Notes under the pieces: generated by a model
Database searches by the model: none
What the model saw: the letters and a program-made list of their open reading frames with translations, nothing else
Told to the model about the DNA's origin: nothing
Program-made: the position numbers and the translations under genes
Part shown: positions 39,330 to 48,405 of the stretch, piece by piece
How the letters are laid out: every line of letters starts with the position of its first letter
Numbering within the stretch: position 1 is the stretch's first letter
Assembly: GCF_001653755.1 (NCBI RefSeq)
Contig: NZ_CP015125.1
Coordinates: 1,374,501 to 1,438,500, forward strand
Length of the DNA: 64,000 bases
Source: Dokdonia donghaensis DSW-1
GTDB lineage: Bacteria > Bacteroidota > Bacteroidia > Flavobacteriales > Flavobacteriaceae
Reading direction: 5' to 3'

Positions 39330-40095
39330 GTATATAAACTTCTGTTTGTTTTTTTTAATTTCCACAGTGTTATATTCTCAAGATGTAATAATGCTAGAGG
39401 GTCAAGTTCTTAATGATACTATAGATAAGGCAAATCTTACCGTGGTAAATATGACATTAAGAACAGGGACGATAACCTCACAAAACGGAAAATTTGTTAT
39501 AAAAGCGAGGCTTAATGATACCATAAATGTGAGCGCAGTACAATATGAGCCTAGACAGTTTGTGGTAAATAATACGATGTTCAATAGAGGTAAAATTACC
39601 TTGTACTTAATACCAAAAATTACAGAGCTTGATCAAGTAACGATAAGTAATATAGATCTCACTGGTGATATAACAAAAGATGTGGGTACTACAGAATATG
39701 AGATAAAAATCACACCTACAGACTTAGGTATACCAGAAAACACAGCCCCGCCGCGCACGGTAGAAGAGCGTCGCTATTATACAGCTGTAACCAGTGGGGG
39801 AGGCATCCCGCTAGATGGACTCATAAACTCAATCACTGGCAGATTAAAAATGCTCAAAAAACATATTGAAATATCAAGGTTTGAAAAACTAGTGCAAGAA
39901 AGTAGGCACAGTTTTTCAGATAATGTGTATATGAATGAGCTAGCTATAAATAAAGAATCTATAGAAGATTTTGTGTATTATACCTTTGAAGACCCAAAGG
40001 CAAAAGAGCTCGTAGATACAGATAACGTCTTGGGATTGCTTGAGTTTATGATGAAAAAGTCTGCAGATTATAAAAAACTCAACCCACAAGATTAA
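39322..40095 (+). CDS. secreted carboxypeptidase-regulatory-like domain protein, tandem paralog 2
   Basis: A 257-residue protein overlapping paralog 1 by eight bases. Signal peptide YINFCLFFLISTVLYSQ, then VIMLEGQVLNDTIDKANLTVVNM and ISNIDLTGDITKDV, each with a close counterpart in paralog 1 (ISNIDLTGDITKDL). The two arose by tandem duplication and are translated as a coupled pair. The shared C-terminal region includes PENxxPxxTVEERRxY and SFSDxxYMxxLxI. No enzyme motif is seen. Likely periplasmic or outer-membrane associated. Confidence 0.8.
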   Translation: MIKYINFCLFFLISTVLYSQDVIMLEGQVLNDTIDKANLTVVNMTLRTGTITSQNGKFVIKARLNDTINVSAVQYEPRQFVVNNTMFNRGKITLYLIPKITELDQVTISNIDLTGDITKDVGTTEYEIKITPTDLGIPENTAPPRTVEERRYYTAVTSGGGIPLDGLINSITGRLKMLKKHIEISRFEKLVQESRHSFSDNVYMNELAINKESIEDFVYYTFEDPKAKELVDTDNVLGLLEFMMKKSADYKKLNPQD

Positions 40096-40127
40096 CTACT
40101 GGCACATTTATTGAAAATTTTATAGTA

Positions 40128-40143
40128 CGCTTTCGCGAAAGCG
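40128..40143. repeat. interspersed palindrome, copy 13 (intergenic)
   Basis: Perfect 16-base palindrome in the 71-base gap between tandem paralog 2 and the DUF6702-like gene; extended symmetry TACGC...GCGTA. Confidence 0.95.
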
Positions 40144-40166
40144 TAAACCCATCATCTAAATTCATT

Positions 40167-40661
40167 ATGAGAAAAGTTCTTTTACTATTTATAATCGCTC
40201 CATTGCTTATGGGAGCCTCATTGCATAAGTATTACCTCAGTGTTACAGATGTAGTGTATGACGAGCAAGAAAAATCCATACAAATGATATCGCGGTTATT
40301 TTATGATGATCTTGAAGCTGTGCTCCAAGAGCGTTATGATGAGACCATTGTAGTAGATGCAACCGCAAATCAAGAAAAACTGGACCTTTACCTAAATAAA
40401 TACTTTCAAAAAAAGCTCATAATAACCGTAAATGGAGAAAGAAGACAGCTTCAGTTTTTAGGTAAGGAGTATGAAGATGATTATGTGGTTTGCTATGTAG
40501 AAATCACAGATATAGAGCTAATTAAAACATTTGAGATAGATAATGAGCTACTTATGGATTTGTTTCCAGACCAAAAAAATATGGTACATACTACTATAGG
40601 AAAGAACAAGAAAAGTTTTCTGCTTACTGCGGGAAATGCTAAAGGGTTGTTAAAATTTTAA
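40167..40661 (+). CDS. DUF6702-like secreted protein
   Basis: A 164-residue protein with signal peptide KVLLLFIIAPLLMGAS, then LHKYYLSVTDVVYDEQEKSI and MISRLFYDDLEAVLQERYDE. Proteins of this shape are regularly found just before an M1 peptidase gene in Flavobacteriia, as here (63 bases). Family assignment is from memory of that pattern. Function unknown; the linkage suggests a periplasmic role tied to the peptidase. Confidence 0.65.
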   Translation: MRKVLLLFIIAPLLMGASLHKYYLSVTDVVYDEQEKSIQMISRLFYDDLEAVLQERYDETIVVDATANQEKLDLYLNKYFQKKLIITVNGERRQLQFLGKEYEDDYVVCYVEITDIELIKTFEIDNELLMDLFPDQKNMVHTTIGKNKKSFLLTAGNAKGLLKF

Positions 40662-40724
40662 AAATTATCCCAAAACACTGCTAAGGATGGCTATTTTTAG
40701 AGCTAAAACTAATTCAACACACTT

Positions 40725-43031
40725 ATGATTCGTTACTCGTATATGCTGCTCGCAGCATTTTTACTTCTAGGCACAAGCGCTTTTGCTCAAGAAGAACAAA
40801 CAGAAGAGCGTGCAATGGGGCACGAAAACACAAACAGGTTTAGACAACTTTACAATGAAATGTCTACACCTAACCAGTACAGAACAGCCTCTGGAGCGCC
40901 AGGTCACGCATACTACCAGAATAATGCAGATTACAAAATGCAAATAGAACTTAATGATGATACACACATCATTAATGGGTTTGAAACAATTACGTACACA
41001 AATAACTCTCCAGACGATCTTGAGTATCTATGGGTACAACTTGATCAAAACGTAAGAGAGAAAGATTCACCTGCCAAAGAGAAAAATGGTGGAGGAGTTG
41101 GAGCTGTATCGCAGCCAGGTTCTTTTGTGGGATCATATATGAAAAGTGAGCCTTTTGATGGAGGTTTTAAAATAGAAGAGGTAAAGTCTAATGGTCGTAA
41201 TCTTAATCACACGATTAACTGGACGATGATGCGCATAGATATGCCACAGCCTCTCAAAGCTGGCGAGTCTTACACATTTTCTATAAAGTGGAACTATCTT
41301 ATACCAGAACACACGGTAGATCGTGCTAGATCTGGTTATGAAACTTATAAAGACGGTAATAAAGGATATATCATCGCACAGTTCTTCCCAAGAATGGCAG
41401 TTTATAATGATGTAGAAGGATGGCAGAACTACCAGTTCTGGGGTAACGGGGAGTTTGCATTACCTTTTGGAGATTATGAAGTAGATATTACAGTACCAAA
41501 AGATCACTTACTTGATGGTACAGGTGAGATTGTAAACCTAAAAGATGTTTACAGTAAAGAAGAAATGAAGAGATGGGAGCAGGCAAAAAAATCTTATGAT
41601 AAGCCTGTTATCATCCGTACTCAAGCAGAGGCAGAAAAAATGGCCGCAGGAAAAATGAAAGCAACACAAACGTGGAAGCTTAGAGCAAAAAACGTGCGTG
41701 ACTTTGCATTTACATCATCACGTCGTTATATAATGGATGCACAGGCAGTAAAGTTTCCAGAGCGTGATGTAATGGCTATTTCTATCTACCCACCAGAAGG
41801 TAACCCATTATGGGAGGAGTACTCTACAAAAGCAATTGTACAAACACTAGATACCTACTCAAAGTATACTTTTAACTACCCTTACCCAAAGGCTATTTCT
41901 GTACACGCAAAAGGTCAAGGTATGGAGTACCCTATGATCTGTTGGAACTATGGTCGTCCTAACGAAGATGGAACGTACAGTGACAGAACAAAATTTGGTA
42001 TGATCTCAGTAATTATACACGAGGTAGGTCATAACTACTTCCCTATGATTGTAAACAGTGACGAGCGCCAGTGGGGATGGATGGATGAAGGTCTAGATAC
42101 TTTTATGCAATACCTTACAGAGCAAGAGTTTGGTCAAAACTATCCAGAAGCTATAAAAGGAAATGACGCATACCCATCAAGACGCGGAGCACCTTCTAAA
42201 ATAGTAGGGTATATGAAAGGAAATCAAGAATATATAGCGCCTATTATGTCTAACCCAGAGAACGCTTTTAACCTAGGTGCAAATGCCTATGGTAAGCCAG
42301 CAACTGCTCTTAATATCTTAAGAGAGACTGTAATGGGGCACGATCTTTTTGATCACGCGTTTAAAACATATGCACAACGCTGGATGTTTAAACACCCTAC
42401 ACCAGAAGATTTTTTCCGTACGATGGAAGATGCATCTGCAGTAGATCTTGACTGGTTCTGGAGAGGATGGTTTTATAGTACAGAGGCTGTAGATATAGGT
42501 CTTAAAGATGTAAAGCAGTACTATGTTACAGATAAAGTAACAGAGGCTGGAAAGGCATTACTAGCTCGTTATGGTATTACAGATCCTAGTCAAATTCAAG
42601 CTATTTATGTAGTAGATGAAGATAGCCCAGAATTTACAGAAGATATGAGAGGTAAAGATATGCTAGAAGCATCACCTACCCTTAAAGAATATCTTATGGA
42701 TAACTTTACTCCAGAAGAGCGCGCAAAGATCAGAACCCCTAAGTTTTTATACAAAGTAGTTTTTGAGAAGCCAGGAGGAATCCCAATGCCTATTATTGTT
42801 GAGTATGAATATGCAGATGGATCAAAAAAGAAAGTTACATACCCGGCACAAGTGTGGAGAAAGAATGATGCAGAGGTAAGTAAAGCAATAGCTTCAGATA
42901 AGGAAATTGTAAAAATTACAGTAGATCCAGATCTTGAAACAGCAGATATTGATACAGATAACAACAGCTGGCCTAAAGCAAAAAAGCTAGGTAAGTTTGA
43001 TAAGTTTAAAAACAACGCAAAGGGTAACTAG
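40725..43031 (+). CDS. M1 family metallopeptidase, secreted
   Basis: A 768-residue peptidase with signal peptide LAAFLLLGTSAFAQ. The zinc site HEVGHNYFP is near residue 432, with the third ligand in WMDEGLDTF about 20 residues on. The GxMEN-like substrate motif is represented by GMEYPMI just upstream. It should trim N-terminal residues from peptides in the periplasm or at the surface. The C-terminal ~180 residues are not part of the core M1 fold. A strong terminator follows. Confidence 0.9.
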   Translation: MIRYSYMLLAAFLLLGTSAFAQEEQTEERAMGHENTNRFRQLYNEMSTPNQYRTASGAPGHAYYQNNADYKMQIELNDDTHIINGFETITYTNNSPDDLEYLWVQLDQNVREKDSPAKEKNGGGVGAVSQPGSFVGSYMKSEPFDGGFKIEEVKSNGRNLNHTINWTMMRIDMPQPLKAGESYTFSIKWNYLIPEHTVDRARSGYETYKDGNKGYIIAQFFPRMAVYNDVEGWQNYQFWGNGEFALPFGDYEVDITVPKDHLLDGTGEIVNLKDVYSKEEMKRWEQAKKSYDKPVIIRTQAEAEKMAAGKMKATQTWKLRAKNVRDFAFTSSRRYIMDAQAVKFPERDVMAISIYPPEGNPLWEEYSTKAIVQTLDTYSKYTFNYPYPKAISVHAKGQGMEYPMICWNYGRPNEDGTYSDRTKFGMISVIIHEVGHNYFPMIVNSDERQWGWMDEGLDTFMQYLTEQEFGQNYPEAIKGNDAYPSRRGAPSKIVGYMKGNQEYIAPIMSNPENAFNLGANAYGKPATALNILRETVMGHDLFDHAFKTYAQRWMFKHPTPEDFFRTMEDASAVDLDWFWRGWFYSTEAVDIGLKDVKQYYVTDKVTEAGKALLARYGITDPSQIQAIYVVDEDSPEFTEDMRGKDMLEASPTLKEYLMDNFTPEERAKIRTPKFLYKVVFEKPGGIPMPIIVEYEYADGSKKKVTYPAQVWRKNDAEVSKAIASDKEIVKITVDPDLETADIDTDNNSWPKAKKLGKFDKFKNNAKGN

Positions 43032-43057
43032 TAACTAATACCTTTGTCACTATTTAT

Positions 43058-43089
43058 AAAGCCGTTTCTCAATATTGAGAAACGGCTTT
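43058..43089 (+). terminator. terminator of the M1 peptidase gene
   Basis: A perfect 32-base inverted repeat with 16-base arms (AAAGCCGTTTCTCAAT), followed by a T-run, 26 bases past the stop. Confidence 0.88.
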
Positions 43090-43235
43090 TTTATTACATA
43101 GACTACTTAAAGTATTAATAGTACAAGTGGCTGTAAACCATCTTAGCTCGTTTTAACAGAGCCTTTATATAGCTCTTTTTAATTGGGCTGTGGTTGCTAA
43201 GTCTATTGTGCTACTGTATTTGTGGAGCTTTTTAA

Positions 43236-43250
43236 GCTTTCGCGAAAGCG
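43236..43250. repeat. interspersed palindrome, copy 14 (intergenic)
   Basis: GCTTTCGCGAAAGCG, 14-base palindrome core plus one outer base, between the convergent M1 peptidase and barrel genes. Confidence 0.9.
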
Positions 43251-43298
43251 TAATTATAACCATCTAGTAAATAGTTCTTTTTACAGGAGACTAGTCTT

Positions 43299-44807
43299 TT
43301 AAAACTTGTAAGACATTCCAAATTGTGCACCTATATAATATGGTCTAAAGTTACTTAGGTTATTTGCATAAGGATTGAGTTGATATCTAAAAACAGGCTC
43401 AACATTAAGACGCCATTTTTCGTTTATATTATAATGGCCACCTAAACCAAAGTTAAATGCTAGACTCAGCCCGTTGAGATTAGTTTCACGACCTACAAAT
43501 ATGGATTGCCCAGAGGCTGCGGTTGCATATATTTCATTATTACTCAGGATTAATAAGCTCAAACCAGGGTTTACACTAAATGAAACACGTTTATTTATAA
43601 ATCTATATTGGAAACCTACTGGAACCTCTATGTAAGAAATATTTTGCTCTATAGAGACGATGTCATTTGTATTAAAAAAGCTTTGCGCTTCTGGAGAGCT
43701 TTCTGTACTACTACCACTATTTAAGTTTGCTAAGTTTATAGCAGAAAGTTCATAGATATTAATATTTCCATCTGTTACAGATACTTGAAAGTTATCTGTT
43801 TGATATTTTAATGGAGCATAGCCTATACCCAGTCTAAGGCTACTTTTTTCACCTAGTGTGTAGTCTACGCGCATACCATATCCTACTGTAGATATAGCAT
43901 CACGGGGATTGTTTACTAGTCTATCATCTATAGAAGACCCTTTACTTACAGAACCATAACTTAAAACACTGGTGTATGGAGAGATGGCAATCTCATATTC
44001 TGTAGCGTTTCTACGATCTTCGGCACGTTCTTCTTCTGTTTTAGGTAGTTTTATTTTTTTCTTTGCTCTTGTGTTTGAAGTGAGCGCTTTTTGTACAGCC
44101 TTGTTAATACTATCTGTCTTTTTCTTTATGACAGCCGCCACTTCTATAGCTGCTTGCTCTTTTTGCTGAGCAATCTCGAGTTCTAATGCCTTCTTGACCT
44201 CGGCTTTATACTTTGCAAGAGCCTCTTCATTACCTTTGCTAGTGTAAAGAAGTTGATGGGTGTGACTTTCGTTACTGCGATTACTGTTTGAAGCCACAGT
44301 AGCACTATTGTTTTTAAGCGCTTCAATTTCTATTAATGAGTAATTGGTTTTGTTACTAGAACTAATAGTATCAATAGTTGGCCTATTTGTAGCTAACCCT
44401 GATTGAATTATTGCTGTCTGTGAGTTGTAAGTGGTGTCTTGTTGTATCGTTTGTACTTTATCTTGCTCACCAGTAGTCGCTGTAGTGTTTTTATCTTCTG
44501 TAGATTTTGAAGTTGTGGTTAACGCATATTCTATATTAACGTTATCAGAGCCTTTAATAGTCTCGCTATTTACTAAGCTTTGTTTCTCTTTTTTTACGAC
44601 TTCCTTTGGTTGAGCAAACCAAAGCAAGCTTAGTGCTCCTATAATAATAATAGCACTTCCAAAATAATACCAAAATGGTGCTATACGACGGCCTTTAGTC
44701 TGGTCAAGTTCTGCGGCAATATTATCCCATAGTCTAGCATCTGGTGATTGCTCTATACCACCTAGACGCTCTTTAAAGAGTTTGCCTATGTCTTTTCTAG
44801 TTCCCAT
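43299..44807 (-). CDS. anti-sigma-like N-terminus fused to a C-terminal outer-membrane beta-barrel
   Basis: A 502-residue protein. Residues 1-~40 (IGKLFKERLGGIEQSPDARLWDNIAAEL) are cytoplasmic and resemble the start of flavobacterial sigma-linked membrane proteins; residues ~44-64 are a membrane helix (YYFGSAIIIIGALSLLWF). Then a long polar and partly coiled stretch (~65-260) and a C-terminal ~230-residue barrel of the PorT/OmpA-like type ending in YIGAQFGMSYKF. The gene overlaps the upstream ECF sigma gene by 11 bases. The likely role is to link envelope state to the sigma factor, which is inference. It could also be a barrel protein with no anti-sigma activity. Confidence 0.7.
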   Translation of the reverse strand: MGTRKDIGKLFKERLGGIEQSPDARLWDNIAAELDQTKGRRIAPFWYYFGSAIIIIGALSLLWFAQPKEVVKKEKQSLVNSETIKGSDNVNIEYALTTTSKSTEDKNTTATTGEQDKVQTIQQDTTYNSQTAIIQSGLATNRPTIDTISSSNKTNYSLIEIEALKNNSATVASNSNRSNESHTHQLLYTSKGNEEALAKYKAEVKKALELEIAQQKEQAAIEVAAVIKKKTDSINKAVQKALTSNTRAKKKIKLPKTEEERAEDRRNATEYEIAISPYTSVLSYGSVSKGSSIDDRLVNNPRDAISTVGYGMRVDYTLGEKSSLRLGIGYAPLKYQTDNFQVSVTDGNINIYELSAINLANLNSGSSTESSPEAQSFFNTNDIVSIEQNISYIEVPVGFQYRFINKRVSFSVNPGLSLLILSNNEIYATAASGQSIFVGRETNLNGLSLAFNFGLGGHYNINEKWRLNVEPVFRYQLNPYANNLSNFRPYYIGAQFGMSYKF

Positions 44808-45354
44808 TTACTATGGAATTTTTTTGAGCAGCCGTTAAGGCTATTATTCTTTCTTTTAATATTAGTTTGGCTCTGTGCAAGTTAGATTTAGATGTACCTT
44901 GGCTTATATTTAAGGCTATTGCAATCTCTTTATGAGTGTAGTTATCCAGTTGGTACAGGTTAAACACTAGTCTATATCTATCTGGTAATTCTTGCACTAG
45001 CGTGAGTAATGTTTGCAATGGTATAGCCGTATCATCTTGGTCTATAGTAGTGTCCTCCTCTTTAACCTGATGATCATCTATAGATTCTAAATATGGTTTT
45101 CTCTTATATCTATCTATTGCTTTATTTATAACAATGCGCTTCATCCATCCTTCAAAAGAGCCTGCATTTTTATAGGTATTAATTTTTGTAAATATGGTTA
45201 CAAATGAGTCTTGAAGATTATCTTGTGCTTCATCTCTGTTTTTGCAATACTTCATACTAAGCGCAAAAAGTCTATCCTTGTATATATTATACAAAGACTG
45301 CTGTGCCTTACGGTCACCCTTTTTACATTTTTTTAAAAGCTTCTCTAGTTCCAA
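44797..45354 (-). CDS. ECF RNA polymerase sigma factor
   Basis: A 185-residue ECF sigma. Region 2: LFALSMKYCKNRDEAQDNLQDSF near residue 30; region 4: LPDRYRLVFNLYQLDNYTHKEIA near 115 and SQGTSKSNLHRAK (recognition helix) near 150. It belongs with the overlapping membrane/barrel gene, so the two are one regulatory unit. A TATATTTG box is at 45435-45428 on the minus strand. Confidence 0.92.
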   Translation of the reverse strand: MELEKLLKKCKKGDRKAQQSLYNIYKDRLFALSMKYCKNRDEAQDNLQDSFVTIFTKINTYKNAGSFEGWMKRIVINKAIDRYKRKPYLESIDDHQVKEEDTTIDQDDTAIPLQTLLTLVQELPDRYRLVFNLYQLDNYTHKEIAIALNISQGTSKSNLHRAKLILKERIIALTAAQKNSIVNGN

Positions 45355-45427
45355 GAGATTTGATGTTAAACAGTGAGTATATAAAAAGCTTAAGATCTTT
45401 TGGGGTGTAAAAAGAGACCTTAAGCTT

Positions 45428-45435
45428 CAAATATA
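45428..45435 (-). promoter_or_regulatory. candidate -7 box of the ECF sigma operon
   Basis: TATATTTG on the minus strand, 73 bases before the sigma start; a TTG lies 15 bases further upstream, shorter than the usual spacing. Confidence 0.4.
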
Positions 45436-45612
45436 TTAATGAGATATTTTCAATTTCATAGCAACTTTTTTCTGTTCTTCATAATAAAGACTAGAAGTTA
45501 TAAAAAGGTTGCGTGAAAACGTAGTTTTTTATCAGTAAGGGTATTTATAAATGTAACAATGTGATTTATCTAAAATAAGAAACGCCCTTGGGTAGTGGTA
45601 TGGCAAATAATC

Positions 45613-46161
45613 TTAATTTACCTCTGTGTTAATAGTAAAATCTATGTTGAGACCACCATTAACAGCTGTATTTGTTGAAGTAAAAACACGACCATCTGTA
45701 AGTAATAATTCAAATCTTGTTGTAAAAATATCACCAGCTGCAATGCTGGTAGATGTATTGTTTGTGTTATTTAAAAACTGATCTGCTGTAATTGTTAGGT
45801 CATAGACTGGAAAGCTGTTTTCGCCGTTAGTAAAGTTACTAGCCGCAATAGTCTCAAAAAGAATTTCTTGTTCTACAAGTGCCTCTGTGCTGTCACCACT
45901 CATCTCAGATAGGTCGTAGTAAGTTACATACACTCTCATTTCTTCTAGAAGGGTCCCATTTTCATCATCCCTATATTCAAGTCTAGCTTCTAGTGAGCCC
46001 TGAGCATCCTCTTGAGAAATGGTGTTATTTGTGGTGCTTACTAGTTCTATTACAGCTCCATTTGAAGCCGAATCTGTAATACTGCTTAAGTTAACATTGT
46101 CATCATCACAGCTTGCAAGTGCCATAATCAACGCGAGAAAGTAAATAGCTTTAAATTTCAT
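45613..46161 (-). CDS. lipoprotein, homolog of the lipoprotein near the SusD gene
   Basis: A 182-residue lipoprotein with lipobox ALASC (Cys at about residue 18) and an acidic DDDN tail after it. The body shares GAVIELVS and the ending LLTDGRVF with the 327-residue lipoprotein at 61024-62007 (GAVLRTTE, LNLTDGRVF), so both belong to one family. I do not know its function. It stands alone with 258 bases to the sigma gene downstream and 151 bases to the esterase upstream. Confidence 0.75.
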   Translation of the reverse strand: MKFKAIYFLALIMALASCDDDNVNLSSITDSASNGAVIELVSTTNNTISQEDAQGSLEARLEYRDDENGTLLEEMRVYVTYYDLSEMSGDSTEALVEQEILFETIAASNFTNGENSFPVYDLTITADQFLNNTNNTSTSIAAGDIFTTRFELLLTDGRVFTSTNTAVNGGLNIDFTINTEVN

Positions 46162-46275
46162 AGTTATCCGATTTTTTGATTAACCATAGCAATGTACAAA
46201 TCTGTTTCAAATGAGGCTAGACAAGTAAAGTTAACTATTATCGGGAGTTACTTAGTGATGGGTATGCGGTGATTA

Positions 46276-46291
46276 CGCTTTCGCGAAAGCG
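46276..46291. repeat. interspersed palindrome, copy 15 (intergenic)
   Basis: Perfect 16-base palindrome with symmetric extension ATTACGC...GCGTAAT, 22 bases beyond the esterase stop. Confidence 0.95.
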
Positions 46292-46312
46292 TAATAATAC
46301 ACTGTTGAGACA

Positions 46313-47149
46313 TTATTTTTTTTGGTCTTCTTTTTTGAAAATTTTTTCAAATGCATCGTAAACGGCTAGATGTAACACATCGCCGTGGTCTTGTTTTTCA
46401 AAGAACTTAAAATATAGTTTAGTGTTTCCAGTATTAAGGGCTACTAGTTTATCATAAAACCTCTGCATAGCTTCTTTGGCTCGTGCACCCTCATTACCTA
46501 CTGCTATATAAATAGACTTTTGGCCAGTGTATGATTTTGGTGTGTCGTTATATAGCGATTGATCATCCCACCATAAACTAGGGCTTATAATCACGTAGTT
46601 GTCAAACATATCTGGGTTTTTAAATAAAATCTCAGAAGCTAGAAGTCCTCCCAGAGATTGACCTATTAATGTCTTTGTTTTACTTGTATTGTAGTTATTA
46701 TCTATATAAGGTTGCACTTCCTTATCAATAAAGTTTATAAATGGAGTAGAGTGTCCAGATGTAGGAAACTCATCTTGATCTAATTTGCTTTTTGAAGGCC
46801 AAGTAAAATCTTTTTTTCGATCTATATTAGAGATTCCTACAACTATAGATTGGGGAAGTATGTTAATCCAAGAAAAGGATCCAAATTGAACAAGACCAGA
46901 GATGTGTATAAAATCTTCATCTATAGACCCGTCTAGAAGGTAAATGACTGGATAAGATGTATTACCAGTAGCATCATAACCGTGAGGAAGGTAGATGTTG
47001 AGGACTCTATTCTCTTTGAGAATATTTGAACGCAAAGTAACTTTTTCTCCTATGGATAGTGGTTCTGTTTGATGAGTGAGCTTACTGTCTTGCGCAGCTA
47101 GAGTGATTGCATTTATAATAAGAAGAAAGTATAGAAAATGCGCTTTCAT
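46313..47149 (-). CDS. secreted esterase-family alpha/beta hydrolase (enterochelin esterase-like)
   Basis: About 278 residues from the ATG at 47149, chosen for its signal peptide (AHFLYFLLIINAITLAAQ); a TTG-start frame reaches 47182. PF00756-type esterase: NRVLNIYLPHGYDATGNTSY-like beginning (VLNIYLPHGYD), VIYLLDGS, nucleophile serine in LIGQSLGGLLASEIL near residue 150 and a C-terminal histidine in KQDHGDVLH. It may cleave siderophore esters or other acyl esters in the periplasm; the substrate is not shown. Confidence 0.82.
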   Translation of the reverse strand: MKAHFLYFLLIINAITLAAQDSKLTHQTEPLSIGEKVTLRSNILKENRVLNIYLPHGYDATGNTSYPVIYLLDGSIDEDFIHISGLVQFGSFSWINILPQSIVVGISNIDRKKDFTWPSKSKLDQDEFPTSGHSTPFINFIDKEVQPYIDNNYNTSKTKTLIGQSLGGLLASEILFKNPDMFDNYVIISPSLWWDDQSLYNDTPKSYTGQKSIYIAVGNEGARAKEAMQRFYDKLVALNTGNTKLYFKFFEKQDHGDVLHLAVYDAFEKIFKKEDQKK

Positions 47150-47187
47150 ATAGGGGTGATGTTTATTTGATACGTATTGCAACTAGT

Positions 47188-47799
47188 TTAAATCTTACTA
47201 AAATAGTGGCTTATCCCAGATAGAATGCTCTGTACTGCATAAGCTGCGAGTATAAGTCCCATAATCTTACTTATGACGGTAATTCCATAATTGCCTATAC
47301 GTTTTTGTAAATTATTTGCACCTAATAAAATCAAACAAGTGAGACCTATAACTACGAGTACGAGCACAGTGGTTATAAGTTGCTCTTGTATGGAATATAA
47401 ATGATTATCTGTGAGTAAAACAACTGCCATTATAGCTCCAGGAGACGCTATAGAAGGTATCGCAATAGGAAATATAGTAACGTGTTTATAATCTGTGATG
47501 CCATTTTTTTCTTGATCTGGCTTGCCATCACCAAAAATCATAGTAAGGGCAAAGAGAAATAAAATCACACCTCCCGAAATCTGAAATGCGTCTAGCGAGA
47601 CAGACATTCCCTCTAGTATAAGCTGGCCTATAACAATAAAAAAGAGTAATATCATAAAAGCCATAACAGAGGCTCTTATGGCGATTTTCTTTTTATATCT
47701 TAAGTCAAACTCCTTAGTCGCCTCAAGGTAAACAGGTATGGTCCCTATGGGATCAATAACGGCAAATATGAAAAATATAGATGTTAATATTTCTGTCAT
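47188..47799 (-). CDS. MarC family integral membrane protein
   Basis: A 203-residue protein with six hydrophobic helices. FFIFAVIDPIGTIPVYLEAT at the N-terminus and FPIAIPSIASPGAIMAVVLL near residue 110 are the two conserved repeat motifs of the MarC/UPF0056 family. The transport substrate is not established. It is 38 bases upstream of the esterase start codon. Confidence 0.9.
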   Translation of the reverse strand: MTEILTSIFFIFAVIDPIGTIPVYLEATKEFDLRYKKKIAIRASVMAFMILLFFIVIGQLILEGMSVSLDAFQISGGVILFLFALTMIFGDGKPDQEKNGITDYKHVTIFPIAIPSIASPGAIMAVVLLTDNHLYSIQEQLITTVLVLVVIGLTCLILLGANNLQKRIGNYGITVISKIMGLILAAYAVQSILSGISHYFSKI

Positions 47800-47810
47800 A
47801 GCGTCTAATT

Positions 47811-48251
47811 TTATACGCCAAACTGGCTTAAGTGATGATCAAGGTGCTTATACTCAAGTTGCCCCCATTGCTCGTGTGTAAAATGCCCAAACATAGGGTG
47901 CGGTTGCCACTCTTGTTGCTCACGTTTGTTATAAAAAGCATCTACCATAGATAGAAGTTTCTCACGTTCAAGATCTAGATCACGGGTATCTGTGATTTTT
48001 GCTTCTGGTGCCGTAGGCAGGTTTTTACGCCAGGGCTTATCATTATATAGGGATTTTTTAAATAAACGCATAATAGGGTTCCACTTTGCTTTTCTTGGTT
48101 TGTCACTTAGTGCTACCTTAAAAGGAAATTGACAGTGCGTTACCATTTGCCCTACATTCATCTTACCCCAGCGAGCTGCGCTATCTGGTTGTAAGGCTTG
48201 TATTCTGTTTTTTGTCTCTTGATATGTGGTTGGGTCAAAAAGTGATTTCAT
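47811..48251 (-). CDS. DUF1569 family protein (DinB-like)
   Basis: A 146-residue protein: LFDPTTYQETKNRIQALQPDS, WGKMNVGQMVTHCQFPFKVAL and the C-terminal HPMFGHFTHEQWGQLEYKHLDHHLSQFG (in part). The histidines in THCQ, and in HLDHHL near the end, are placed as in the metal-binding four-helix DinB/DUF1569 fold. Function unknown. It lies 11 bases before marC. Confidence 0.85.
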   Translation of the reverse strand: MKSLFDPTTYQETKNRIQALQPDSAARWGKMNVGQMVTHCQFPFKVALSDKPRKAKWNPIMRLFKKSLYNDKPWRKNLPTAPEAKITDTRDLDLEREKLLSMVDAFYNKREQQEWQPHPMFGHFTHEQWGQLEYKHLDHHLSQFGV

Positions 48252-48405
48252 AGCCGTTTCTTTGCGATTAGTTTTCTTATATCAATATTAGACTATTAAT
48301 GTACAATAATTACGGCTTCCTTTAAAAATGTGAGCAATCTTGATGTTTATGTTTTCTTTAAAATGCAATAAGATATAATATTGTAAAACCCTATATTTAA
48401 GGCTT

